DNA of 64,000 bases from Rhizodiscina lignyota (Eukaryota > Ascomycota > Dothideomycetes > Aulographales > Rhizodiscinaceae), in contig ML978121.1 in assembly GCA_010015805.1 (NCBI GenBank), forward strand, positions 434,001 to 498,000, in the 5' to 3' direction. The notes beneath the pieces were generated by a model. It did not search any database and had not been told where the DNA came from. It saw only the letters and a program-made list of their open reading frames with translations. A program made the position numbers and the translations under genes. This document shows, in pieces, positions 32,860-46,464 of this stretch (the stretch's first letter is position 1; each line of letters begins with the position of its first letter).

Positions 32860-33195
32860 TTATTCCTCCTTCCCCATCTTAACCTCCAACACGTCCTTTC
32901 CTACTCCCGAGTCCTCAATCATCCTCATAGCAGCCTCGATATTATCCTCCGTCAGGATCGTGGTCGCCGGCCACACCTTAGGGTCTCTTCCCACGCTCGA
33001 CCATTTCACCCTGAGCTCCGCAACCTTTTCGCCTCCACTCTTGTACTTCGACATGTACTCCCGGCAGTTGGGAGACTGCGCAGACACGGCGGAGATTATT
33101 TCAGAGAGCTTCGACAGTTTGATCGACTTGTCAATGAGCAGGACCTCGTGGCGACCGGAGCCGTCGATGGTGAAGATGATAGGGAACGTCGGCAT
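32860..33195 (-). CDS. Small protein of 111 residues, unknown function
   Basis: ATG 33195 opens MPTFPIIFTIDGSGRHEVLL and the frame ends with GKDVLEVKMGKEE. The composition looks coding: alternating beta-type hydrophobics and charged residues, with a helical segment DNIEAAMRMIEDSG near the end. The fold could be a small alpha/beta domain. No domain was recognised, and there is no signal peptide or membrane segment. It sits between the two BTB paralogs, with copy A's promoter directly downstream. Confidence 0.6.
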   Translation of the reverse strand: MPTFPIIFTIDGSGRHEVLLIDKSIKLSKLSEIISAVSAQSPNCREYMSKYKSGGEKVAELRVKWSSVGRDPKVWPATTILTEDNIEAAMRMIEDSGVGKDVLEVKMGKEE

Positions 33196-34102
33196 CTTGG
33201 AGATTCTGTATTGCTCTCGAAAACTCTACAACCCAGCCGCGCGGTGATTAGCGTGTATATGTAGGGATGGTAGGATCGTATTTGGAGGTTGAGTGTGGAA
33301 TTCGACAGACAGGAGAGCTTCGCGACTGTTGGAGAGTCCTAGAGGAGATGTGAAATAGCTACAATACGCGATGTCTGCCCACCCTGAATATATACTGACC
33401 TACCTTGAACTCGTCCGCCTGGATTTCTGGCCACGCCTGGTCGTCGGACAGGTAGCTACGTCAGTGTGCATGGAAATCCGGGTTCTTGATCGCCATGATT
33501 GGAGAGTGGATGATAATGTCCAGTCTTTAGCACAAGCCCGCCACTACGGTCGGCTGCAAGATAATAAATGCACTTCAGCTTTTAACGCCGACGGCCCCTT
33601 AGCCCTGGCGCGCCTCGACAGCAGTGAGACGTTCCAACTGCAGCATGGGATGCTTTGGCCTTCGAACGGTGACATCGTTTGTAAAGTTCGACTTGCCGTC
33701 TGGCCAAAAGAATGCAGTGGCGGTTGAGACGCCTTCGGGAAGTCGGTGTTACCCCAAACTAGAAGGCTTGACGACGCACCTTTTCTAATTTCGACATTGC
33801 GTGTCTGGTCTCACCAGAAGGGATAATGATGAAGCCGTGCAAAAGATATATTCTTTGATCGCTTAGAAATCAGGGCTAATGCGAACGGGCTTTGGCACAA
33901 TGTGGACCGACTCCATCGTGCTGGCGTGGGGTTGTGTAAGACTGGCAAATGAGCCTCTATAATCCCTCCGATCTCTCAATGTTTATCTTTCTTCCAACAG
34001 CGGTGAACCGCGGTGACCGTGCTTATTCTGTTTGAAACATCCATCATAATATTCATCTTCTCAAAGCCTCCCACATTGGACATTACAACCTAATTTTCCA
34101 CA
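33196..34102. other. Intergenic region with one doubtful frame
   Basis: A plus-strand frame at 33371-33727 (118 codons from ATG) has no recognisable motifs and an unusual composition, so I do not call it. The last 150 bp are the promoter and leader of the hydrolase at 34103. Confidence 0.4.
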
Positions 34103-34916
34103 ATGGCCGCCAAATCAATCGTTATTGTTAGCGGTGCTCATCACGTTCCTGCCCACTACGAACGTGTGGCAACAGCACTCCGGAACGCAGGGTATAGTGT
34201 CCAAGTTCCACCGCTCCCGTCGATGCACGACCCAGCAGGTGTGAAGAACTTCGATCCGGACGTCAAAGCAGTACGAGACGCAGTCGAAGAAGAGCTTGGG
34301 AAGGGCAACGACGTTGTTGTGCATGCCCACTCGTATGGGGGAGCTCCGGCGTCCCAGGCGTTGAAAGGGCTGAGCAAAGCGGATCGCGAGAAGGAGGGCT
34401 TAAAGAATGGAGTCATTAAGCTATGCTACCTCTCTGCTTTCCTGTATGCTGAGGGTACCGGTTTCTCAACCTTCTACCCAGACCTAATTAAGCAAAATTG
34501 GTCTGTATCGGTACGGCTAATAGCTCCCTCGTCACATCGTACTCGAACTGACGTTCCGATAGCCAAGCGGATTCCACACTGAATCGAAGGAAAGCGCCAT
34601 CGGACGATTCTACAACAAACAAACAGAAGCTGAACAGGAAAGGGCCTGTAGTCTTCTGAGGCCAATATCGTTCGCTACATTTGAGTCCCTCGCGACATAC
34701 GCAGCCTGGAAGTACATCCCCACGACTTACATCTTCTGTGAGAATGACCACTCAATGCCAGGAGGGACTTGGGAGAGTATGATCGCGCCGGAAAAGGGTG
34801 TATGTGAACTCGAGGTTGTGCGATGCGACGGTGATCACAGTCCGTTCTTGGACAGGCCTGAGTGGGTGGCAAAGGTTGTGAGGAAGGTTGCGGGGGAAGA
34901 CGGAATAGAACTTTAG
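34103..34916 (+). CDS. Alpha/beta hydrolase (AB_hydrolase_6 type)
   Basis: Exons 34103-34510 and 34563-34916 flank a 52-nt intron (GTACGG to GATAG). The 253-residue product begins with a strand and oxyanion block SIVIVSGAHHVPAHYERV. The nucleophile elbow is HAHSYGGAP (Ser near residue 77). After the junction SPSGFHTESKESAIGRFY comes the acid/base region YIFCENDHSMPGG and GDHSPFLDRPEW with the catalytic His. The intron must be removed to reach the C-terminal half; without it the frame stops at 34582. Such fungal hydrolases are close to plant methylesterase/hydroxynitrile-lyase-like enzymes. The substrate is unknown. Confidence 0.85.
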
Positions 34917-35216
34917 CTATACTAAGAACAAGTTTTATTCTTTAGCATGAGCGAGAGCATCTCTCAAAGCTCGATTCAATATATACTAGAGCGCATTTAT
35001 CTAAAACGCGTAGCGTTAGTGTGTATAATCTATATTAACTAGCGAGGATATATATCCTCGCGGTTCGATATATTGCAGCCAAGACTCCACTTTTTTGTCA
35101 CCCACTTATGTACATATGCTAGCTACTATATTCAGATTCCATAATTTCAATGGACTTAGTTTGCCCTTATTGATTCGACCATACACTTAACAGGTTGATA
35201 TATGAGGTAGCCATTG
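34917..35216. other. AT-rich convergent intergenic region with palindrome
   Basis: Holds a 20-bp perfect palindrome at 35042-35061 and otherwise AT-rich sequence. Confidence 0.5.
35042..35061. repeat. 20-bp perfect palindrome
   Basis: GCGAGGATATATATCCTCGC equals its own reverse complement. It lies about 125 bp after the hydrolase stop and 155 bp after the end of BTB copy B. It could form a cruciform or an RNA hairpin in either 3' UTR. Confidence 0.8.
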
Positions 35217-36195
35217 CTAAAACCCCATGTCACCCAGGGGGTTTGTCCGATCCAATCGGGGAGCTTTCCCGGCCAGCTTGAGCTTTGCCTTCAACACATT
35301 GTAACTAAGACTTGCATGCTCAAGACAGAGCATCTCGAACTCGGAGCTGCTAACAAACTCCGGATGAGCAGCGATTGCCCGAACAGCGGCATCTCGAAGG
35401 GCCAGATCGTTGTCAGGAGTTGTGGAGAAGACTATGCTCGTAGCTTCAACGAACTTATCGTGGTTCCAGAACACCTATGCGGCATCCTCGAACTTTGCCG
35501 CAGCCGCCGCTTTGAGCCCAGGAATGCCGTAGAAGTCTCCCAGCGCGTACATCTTCGAGTGTATAGTGACGTCGGTTTCCGGCGTGATCGGAGGAGGCGG
35601 CGGAGGTAACAAGTCGGGCGTTCCAGCTCGCATGGTTGTCGCAAGGGTGCTGTTCGGGACGCAGAAAGTGTATGTCTCTCCATACTTGATATCGATTTCG
35701 CCGTGAGCGCCGCCAGTATGCACTCTGCACATCCGGGTCTTCTTATCCGGTTCGCTCGCAGGCTGTAGAGGGAGATAGTCAAGGCAGTACAAATACGTGA
35801 CCATGTAGTCGACCAGCTGCGGATCGTCCATCTTTACCAAGTCGCTATCGTCGCTGTGGAGGGTGATCTCTCCCGAATGCGCCTCTCCAAAGCCGGTAGC
35901 ACAAGCTTTGCGGAAGAATGATGGCCGCGGGCACACGACAGCCTTATGCACATGGTATATCTTATCCCGGCAGACGATCTTCAGGTCGGAGTATGTCGAG
36001 TTGTTCAGCAGCCTAATTGAACCTGTTAGCATGCTGCAAGTGCTAGTCACACGGCGTCAAACAATATGAATCCGCAGATCCCATTCAAATGGAGTCACGG
36101 AAACAGAAACAGGAAGAGACAGAGCTATCATTTTCGACTTACCCTTTCTGCGCATCCACGACCTGCTGCAAGCGCTCGTCGCTGGATAAAGGCAT
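35217..36195 (-). CDS. BTB/POZ domain protein, copy B, with an in-frame UAG
   Basis: Exon 1 (36143-36195, MPLSSDERLQQVVDAQK) and exon 2 (35217-36012) flank a 130-nt intron. The BTB core (LLNNSTYSDLKIVCRDKIYH, VHKAVVCPRPSFFRKACATG, VDYMVTYLYCLDYL) is clear. A proline-rich insert (LLPPPPPPITPET) and the post-BTB helix (LGDFYGIPGLKAAAAAKFED) follow. TAG at 35475-35477 then interrupts the frame. The same frame continues for about 85 well-conserved residues (VFWNHDKFVEATSIVFSTTP) that align with copy A. The change looks like CAG to TAG. It may be a truncated but working protein of about 195 residues, a young pseudogene, or a stop that is read through or edited. Confidence 0.75.
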
Positions 36196-36605
36196 GATGA
36201 AAGTAAAGGTTGTCGATATCTGTATGATTTTCTGTTGTGGATCGATAGAGGAGGAAAGCGAGAACACAGCTAAGATAGAATGAAGCAAGAAAGGGGAGAC
36301 AGAAGGCAGCAATATTATACGCCTATATGTAGCACCAGCACCTCGTCGACATGATACAGAGTCAGGCAGTGAAGTGAACTTTAGCGCCGAGCAAGCGCTG
36401 CTTTACAGTCACAGAATTACTATCGAACATCCAAGGTCTTTGCATCAGTGATGGTTACCGTACATTCTATTTTGGATATGATATCTCAGTTTTCACTGAT
36501 TTGTTTGCTGTTGCTTTCGCAACGCAAGGATATAGTAGGAGAACCAAGGTACTTAGTTACAGCAGATAGTATGCAGTCTCATTTAACCGAGCGAGCATTG
36601 TTCGC
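36196..36605. other. Intergenic region
   Basis: Promoter of BTB copy B and the 3' side of the catalase-peroxidase gene. No feature recognised. Confidence 0.45.
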
Positions 36606-39538
<2,933 letters not shown>

Positions 39539-41163
39539 CTACCTCGTTTGCACCATCTTTCTGCGGTCCAAGTGCAAGTCTTCGTGCGCAATCCCATTCG
39601 GTCTAATGTCCGCCTCCACCTTCCCATCCAACTTCGGCGTCGGCGGCGCACTTTTCGACATAGTGCCCATGATTCTACCAGCAGCATACACACAACCACC
39701 AAATGCGTGTCGCACGAGAGAGTCGCCAGTCAAGCTTCCGATGATGAAGACACCGGGCGCGATCTCAAGATCCTCTTCTGCGCGGCTGCGCAGCGTCTTG
39801 CCAGATATGAGACCAGGAGTTGAGGTGCTTCCTGGTGATCCGACAACTTCGGATTGGAGTGAAGGCGAGAGATAATTCATCTCTGCGCGACGACCGACCA
39901 CGTATTCCAGACCACCGACTGTACGAATGATAGTTGCACCATCAAGCTGTCGGATGGTGACTTGCGCAGTGTCGCCGTCTGGATCCACCTTGACATCGAC
40001 GACCTCGGCGTTCGGTAAGCCCTCATACGCGTTCTCCCAATCTCTTCCTGGGAAGTACGAACTCTTCCGCCTCAGCCCTGGCGCTGGAGCGTGTCCATTG
40101 AGATTTCCTTTCGTAGCGGCAATTGCAGATAACTTCATTTGCCGATACACGCCAGCATATTCTGGATAAGCATGCCGATGGCAGCCTTTCAATGGCGATG
40201 GCCGATTCTCCGGGTCCCAGTGAAAGATATGGATGATCCTGCGCCGTGGCGAGGTGGAGATGATCACATCGGCAGCAGAAAACCCTGAACCGATAACTAG
40301 AAGAGGAGCGCGATCATTGTGGAGAGATGCAACAGGTGCGAGGAACCGAGGAGGAGGAATGACCACAGAGAAAATGCCAGTCGCAAGGACCAAATGTTTG
40401 CATCGAAGCGCATGAGAGCCCACATTGACGATGAAGCCTTTCGCGCCGTCGCGAGAGATGGAAGACACATTCGTTGATGTCCATATTGACGATTCAATGC
40501 CGACGGCTTCTGGATACGCAGCGTAGTAATCGGCTACTTCCGTTCGCGACGGTCGCTGGAAGTCTGCCATTTGCTTGCCGTGTCTCCGAGAGTAATGCTC
40601 TGCAAAGGAGTATCCCGGTAGCGACAGCATTTCAGCATAGCTGAGCGTACCAATTTCCCAGCTGGCCGACACAGGATTGTCAACCCATTGCCCTCCTGTA
40701 TGGGGCGCATTGCCCAATGCTACATGGGATACAGCCCGTCGCGGTTCCAATTTCCATTCTACTAAGGAAGTCGAGTTGACCTCCGTGTCTGCATTGGGTC
40801 GGAGCAGTGTATCGAGCAGCGTATTAATCGGCAAGGCTTGCGTCGAGTATCGCAAGGAGGATTGGAAATGCGCATAAAGATCCGGTGAGAGATCAAATAG
40901 ATCACGCCGTCCGATCAACTTGGAATCAAGCAGCTCGTCCTGATGTCCGCCCTTGTAGTAAGGAATGTGGCCGTGAAGGATATAGGACAAAATCAGCGCG
41001 GAAGGTCCATTTCCTGTGTAACAATGGCTCGGGTTAGCATTGGTCGTTTCTCTTCTTCCCTGTCGGATGCTTCCGAGCTCGCGGAAATGTAACGCGTCGA
41101 GGGAGTGCTCTCAAACTCACCAATGATGCAGGTATCAACCTGCTCAGGTAGCGGCCGGACCAT
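39539..41163 (-). CDS. FAD-dependent oxidoreductase of the OSGIN / flavin-monooxygenase-like type
   Basis: Exon 1 (41121-41163, MVRPLPEQVDTCII) and exon 2 (39539-41013) flank a 107-nt intron and give 505 residues. The FAD motif is complete only after splicing: DTCIIGNGPSALILSYIL. A second dinucleotide fold reads LLVIGSGFSAADVI. A late block APGVFIIGSLTGDSLVRHAF resembles the C-terminal FAD contact of flavoprotein monooxygenases. Animal OSGIN proteins are oxidative-stress-induced growth inhibitors. Fungal homologs are uncharacterised. The position between katG and a heme catalase suits a role in redox stress, but this is inference. Confidence 0.85.
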
Positions 41164-42419
41164 GGCAGGCTCAGCATTTGGTGTTCAGTTGTGGGAGCCA
41201 TGATAGTATCCTGGAGGCAGGCCGCGGCGGAGGTAGAGATCATGTAGTCATGTCGATTTGTAAACGTAGGCATTGGACGACGTGGTGGGGCTGCCTTGCC
41301 CCGAATGGTGGCCTCCCGCACGTAACTCAGACGTTACACCAGCTCCAGTGAGAATGGCTGCCGACTTTCGTCCGGTCTGCGGGCCGAGACTCCATCGTGA
41401 TTGTGCTTTGGGCGAGTCGTGGATGCGACCGCGTGAGGAATCGTCGACAAGAGCGCCAATAACGGTGTCGACGCCAAGAAAGTCCATCGTGAGTTATTGA
41501 GCAATGGGAAGTAGATAGTGCAGGACTGTTGGGGACGAGCAGCGTTCACCTTGGCCGACGCGGTGATGCATTCTTATAGATCAGGGCGATGCTTCTCGGG
41601 CATAACAAAGCATAATAAATAATCGGACTGCTGCCTTCCCGCCCTATTTTCAAAGCATGCTTGGAGATTGCGGAGCACGACATTGTCAGGAATGAAGTCG
41701 CAAGAGTCGGTGCTAACAAATCCATTTGATCACTATCTCCGCGCAGCGACGAATAGCGTGCCTTCGCCATGACCACTGCCCAAGAGGGGGTGATAGTGAT
41801 GATTTCCAATCCTCGGACGCCGGATATCAGGTACGTACTCCAGGGCCTCGTAAATCTAGGCAGGCGTTGGTGATGGAAGAGAAGCATACCTAAAGTCCGA
41901 CGGGACGGTCTCACGTTGCTGTCTCCCGCTCTCATCCGATATTTAAAACCCACGCCTAGATATAATCGCCGACTACTGCACCTATCAACTTCCCACACTT
42001 GAGAACGTAAACTCAGTCGCTGCCTGAAGCTGATAGCACCAATTCGAGAGTGATTGTCCGGTACTGGCAGAGTCACCGTGTACAATCTGCTCATCTATTC
42101 GCTGTGCTTACCCTAAAGAGGGTAATGAATCACGAGCTCCTCCATCATGTCTCCAGTCGGGGGCTTCGCAGTTGTGGAGCTCTCTTGCTCTTCGAAAGTA
42201 ATCTCGTGATACAGGTCTCTGCCTTGTGGTAAATCGACATGAAGCTGTCTTTCAGTTGCGACGCTGTGAACTTCAGCTCAGCGCGAACGGAATGGATGTT
42301 TTCCTGCTCCAGCTCCATGAGCAACCTGCGAGGCATGGCGAAGGCCGGACGGGACAGGATTTATATGCCGATGAATAGAACCACGGAGTCTGGCACTATC
42401 CAAGAATTGGTGAGACGAG
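41164..42419. other. Intergenic region with possible decayed coding pieces
   Basis: Minus-strand pieces at about 42113-42336 (MELEQENIHSVRAELKFTAS in one frame, DLYHEITFEEQESSTTAK in another) look like one protein with a frame change between them. A frame at 41546-42094 has no recognisable motif. These may belong with the startless frame at 42420-42750. Confidence 0.35.
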
Positions 42420-42750
42420 CTAGAAGAGCCTCTGACTGATGCTTCCTGCGCATACAGATCCTCGCAAACGCCGATATGTGACTGCCGACCTCGGTTCGAT
42501 ATGACCCACAGTCCGCAGAACTGTATTAATCACCAACCAAGGGAATTCTGGTTCTCGAATGAATGGCGTTACGTCGTAGCAAGGTTGGATTATCTTGTCA
42601 ACTTCTCTTGATTCGATCGACGGGATAGACTGCCCCTCTATCGGAATTGCTCTAAGTAATCGGAAAGATGCCGCTGCGGCATCGGGAAAGGGAACCTGGG
42701 TCTCGACGTCGTTGCTGATATATCGAGTGCCACGGATTCGTTCAAGACAT
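42420..42750 (-). other. Startless exon-like open frame, unknown
   Basis: A minus-strand frame of about 108 codons ends at TAG 42420-42422. Its translation looks coding (DVETQVPFPDAAAASFRLLR, IIQPCYDVTPFIREPEFPWL, TVLRTVGHIEPRSAVTYRRL), but it has no usable initiation codon. Acceptor-like CTACAG and TTGAAG lie upstream. A second frame overlapping its start (NSQFRHLEAPDVLNES) also looks coding, as in a gene with a frameshift. I cannot name the family. Confidence 0.4.
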
Positions 42751-43688
42751 CAGGTGCTTCAAGATGTCGAAATTGGGAGTTGCTGTAGATGATATTTGGG
42801 GTGAATTGAGCAGTAGATAGGTAGTTGAATTAGAATTCAAGAAACTGTTAACATCGCAACGCTCTCCGCAGGGCGGAGGATGTCACCCCGCTAGTGCTCT
42901 GTTCCTATTTGCTCGCTATTCAAGAGTATCGTAGTCACCTATAGCAACGTCGAATTAGGCATAGGCATACATACAGCTGTACTCCGTACAGACTTCTGCA
43001 CCTCCGTTACTAAGACCCGCAACCTACCAGACTGCAACGAATGATAGCCAGAAGGCCATAGCCTCTACCATTCACGCCATTCGCTAGCCTGGTCTCCAGG
43101 CCGCGAACAACCGTGAATAATGCGTCAGTCGTGCGAGACAAAGCTTAAAGTGATACTTTGGGTAAGGATATTCGGTATCCGATGGGAAATGGGAAGCCTC
43201 TCAGACATCTATTGAACCCCTCCAATGGCCGCCCAGATAGCGGAGGAACGGAAACAGCGATACTAGCCGAAACGACTTCGATTGTTGGCCATGCAGTGGA
43301 GCGAGTGTGGAGTGAGCATGGACGCTTAGACTCTTGACGTTTAGGAAGCTGATGAACATTGCGGGTCGCCTCATTGGTTGAGAGCGTTCTGGACACTGGA
43401 ATTTAGTAAGGGAGAGAGAAAAAATTGCGGGGTAACTTTCAGACGCAGCGTCATCGAAATCGATCATTGAGTGGCAAGGCTTTGCATGGGTCAGGTACAT
43501 GCTCAAACAAGCCGCAAATAAAACCTGCAGATCTCCCGTTTGGTATCACGGTAACTCTTCCCATCAATCTCCCACCCAAGACTGTCCTGCTACTGAGATC
43601 GACTTGAACTCTCATAAAATTCTCAATTGAGCTCTGGCAGCTCTCTTCTCTTCTATAGCTTCACTCTCAAGTTCTATCAAAGTTCAAC
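42751..43688. promoter_or_regulatory. Upstream region of the catalase gene
   Basis: No gene was found. The last 100 bp are CT-rich (CTCTTCTCTTCTATAG), typical of a fungal transcript start region and leader. Confidence 0.45.
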
Positions 43689-45392
43689 ATGTCCAACTTC
43701 CAGTCTCAAGCGGCTGATGGCCGCCACAACGGCGATGTCTATCGAGACTACACAGCCGATAAGAACGCTCCTTCGCAGGATACCCTCTACACAACCAGCA
43801 ATGGTGCACCGTACGCTCACCCGTACGAAGCGCAGAGAGTGGGAGAGAATGGGCCATTACTGCTGCAAGACTTCCACCTAATCGACCTGCTCTCTCACTT
43901 CGATCGCGAGAGGATTCCTGAGCGTGTTGTCCATGCAAAAGGCAGTGGCGCTCATGGATACTACAAGACGACCAGCTCTTTGGAGGATCTCACCTGTGCC
44001 GACCTCTTCAAGGAAGGCAAGCAGTGCCCGATCTCCATCCGCTTCTCGACTGTCGGTGGGGAGGCTGGATCCCACGACTGCGCGCGTGACCCTCGTGGCT
44101 TCGCCATCAAGTTCAGGACTGAAGAGGGCAACTGGGATCTGGTCTGCAACAATACCCCCGTCTTCTTCCTGAGAGATCCCGCCAAGTTCCCCCACTTCAT
44201 CCATACGCAGAAGCGTGATCCAGCAACTCACCTCAGTGGTGCTGATGACTCCACCATGTTCTGGGACTATCTCTCCCAGAACCCAGAGTCCATTCACCAG
44301 GTCATGGTGCTCATGGGTGACCGCGGCATTCCCGACGGCTTTCGCTTCATGCACGGCTACAGTGGCCACACCCTGAAGCTCATCAACAAGGAGGGCAAGT
44401 GGGTGTACGCTCAGTTCCACATGAAGTCGAAGCAAGGCACCAAGTTCATCACTCAGGATGACTCTGCCACCAAATCTCCAGACCACTCCCAGAAAGATCT
44501 GTACTACGCCATTGAAAACGGCGACTACCCCGGCTGGGATGTGAACGTCCAGACCATGACTGCTCAGGAGGCAGAGGACCTATGGGCGAAGCAGAAGGTC
44601 AACGTATTTGACCTAACGCACGTGTGGCCCCAGGCTCAGTTCCCTCTCCGCAAAGTCGGCGAGTTCTACCTGAACGAGAACGTGAAGAACTACTTTGCGG
44701 AGGTCGAGCAGATTGCCTTCAGCCCATCCCACTTGGTACCCGGCATCGAACCCTCTGCCGATCCTGTCCTCCAGTCCCGTCTCTTCTCCTACCCAGACAC
44801 CCACCGCCACCGCGTCGGTACCAACTATCAGCAGTTACCGGTCAACGCGCCACGCGTTCCGTATCGCATGGCGAACTTCCAGCGTGACGGCAGCATGGCC
44901 TTCTACAACCAGGGTGCGCGCTCCAACTACCTCTCTTCCATCGAGCCAATCAGGTTCCAGAACAGGGCTGTCGACCTTAACAAGACGCACGGCCATTTCA
45001 TTGGCGAGGCCGTGACATTCCTGTCCGAGATCAGAGCCGAGGACTTCAACGGGCCTCGCGCGCTGTGGGAGAAGGTCTTCGACAACGGCGCCAAGGAACG
45101 TTTCGTCAAGAATGTCGCCGGCCACATGAGCCGCTGCAAGAAGGAGGAACCAATCAAGCGCCAAATTGCCATTTTCCGCGAGGTTTCAGAAGACTTGGCC
45201 AGCAGACTGGAGAAGGCCACTGGCGTCAAGGGATACCCGGGCATCTCTGGTCTGCGCTTTAATGGCAGTCACAATGGTCTTTCGAAGGACTCGAGCCTAC
45301 GCGCTGCTAATGGCATGACTGACACGTCGAGCGAGACGGAGAGCAATGGCGCCCCTAGCCGAGGCCTGCATGCTAAGGTCAATGGACAGTAG
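43689..45392 (+). CDS. Heme catalase (small-subunit type)
   Basis: A single exon from ATG 43689 codes 567 residues. The distal His82 lies in RVVHAKGSGAHGYY. The distal Asn lies in NNTPVFFLRDPAKFPHFIHT. The proximal heme Tyr is in RLFSYPDTHRHRVG. The size and absence of a C-terminal flavodoxin-like domain place it with small-subunit catalases of the clade 3 kind. About 50 residues beyond the usual end are Ser/Asn-rich and end KVNGQ, with no PTS1 signal, so a cytosolic location is likely unless an internal signal exists. It decomposes H2O2. A bifunctional katG lies 5 kb away. Confidence 0.95.
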   Translation: MSNFQSQAADGRHNGDVYRDYTADKNAPSQDTLYTTSNGAPYAHPYEAQRVGENGPLLLQDFHLIDLLSHFDRERIPERVVHAKGSGAHGYYKTTSSLEDLTCADLFKEGKQCPISIRFSTVGGEAGSHDCARDPRGFAIKFRTEEGNWDLVCNNTPVFFLRDPAKFPHFIHTQKRDPATHLSGADDSTMFWDYLSQNPESIHQVMVLMGDRGIPDGFRFMHGYSGHTLKLINKEGKWVYAQFHMKSKQGTKFITQDDSATKSPDHSQKDLYYAIENGDYPGWDVNVQTMTAQEAEDLWAKQKVNVFDLTHVWPQAQFPLRKVGEFYLNENVKNYFAEVEQIAFSPSHLVPGIEPSADPVLQSRLFSYPDTHRHRVGTNYQQLPVNAPRVPYRMANFQRDGSMAFYNQGARSNYLSSIEPIRFQNRAVDLNKTHGHFIGEAVTFLSEIRAEDFNGPRALWEKVFDNGAKERFVKNVAGHMSRCKKEEPIKRQIAIFREVSEDLASRLEKATGVKGYPGISGLRFNGSHNGLSKDSSLRAANGMTDTSSETESNGAPSRGLHAKVNGQ

Positions 45393-46464
45393 ACGATGTG
45401 ATCCTTGATGGCGTTTGACGGAAGAAAATGATAACCCGTGGAGGAAAGAGATATGCTCCGACGGAGGCAATTTTACTGATGCTTCCAAGCTGCAGCGATT
45501 AGTTTCGAATCATGGTGCAATCTAGGTAGTATGAGCAGAAACATCAGAAGTTCAACTCATTTATGCTCCCCTAGCATTGTATGGTGACATTTGTACTCCT
45601 GAATCTGTGTCTAGCGTCAATAGTAAATGGTACCTACAAGCTCCTGGATGGGAACAGTTTCTCATTCCATTCGAGCCGTGGCGTAGCTACAGTATATGCT
45701 CCGTATGTAAGGGAGAGCACTGTCCCACTCCCGCGGAGAAGAATCAAATAATGACGCGCCTGCCGCCGCGGTCGATGACAGCCCGATTAAGCGATAGCGG
45801 CTCGTCACGTGGTGCAATTTGGCTCTAAAATTGTGCTGCAGGGTTCAACGCGTTAAAGCTCGTCCCTGAGCGTCAAGCCTGCTTTCGTTGTGATGCACAC
45901 GCACGCTGCCTGTCTGCCACCATCAAAAATCATCAACGAAATCATTTACCGTTCGACTCTTATCCGATATCTCTCGTCTTCATCACCAATCATCATGTTT
46001 ATTTCTCGCCCTCTCGTTATCGCCAGACGTCCCTTTTCACCATCTCACAATGGCCCGGCAAGTCGGCTGGGAGGTTGTGGCCACAGTCGTGCTGGCGGCC
46101 GCCGTAATTCTCCGAGAACAGCTGCGGCCGGCCCGCACCCAGTCGAGAGAAGAGATCCAACTCGACTGAATTGACCGAGCTACCTGTTTCCTTCAACCAC
46201 CAACGACCTTTTTCCCAGCTCTCAAACTTTGCCAGAACGAAGACCATGCATCAAGCTTATCGATACTTGCACCGATTCACACACAGCAGGTCACCGGTAA
46301 CACTTTGAAGCTGCCCCTCAGCTTCCTGCACGCGCTCTCCGCACTCAGTCAGGTTCGTCACCACGCTTTTCTCCCCCCAGAGCGAGCACGATGTTGCCAC
46401 GGGCTCATTCCTCCCTTCGACGCTCCTTTTTCGTCAACTGATCTTTTCATCCGTAGAGATAGAA
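45393..46464. other. Intergenic region
   Basis: 3' side of the catalase gene and promoter/leader of the PHD gene. The CT-rich stretch with many short frames before 46465 looks like leader sequence. Confidence 0.45.

Noticed and set aside
33371-33727. A 118-codon plus-strand frame from ATG
   Set aside because: No recognisable domain or coding-like pattern. Left unannotated for lack of support.
41546-42094. A 182-codon minus-strand gene from ATG
   Set aside because: Residues show no family signal, and the opposite strand also carries short coding-like pieces, so neither can be supported.
43878-44486. A 202-codon minus-strand frame inside the catalase gene
   Set aside because: Antisense shadow of a strongly codon-biased exon.
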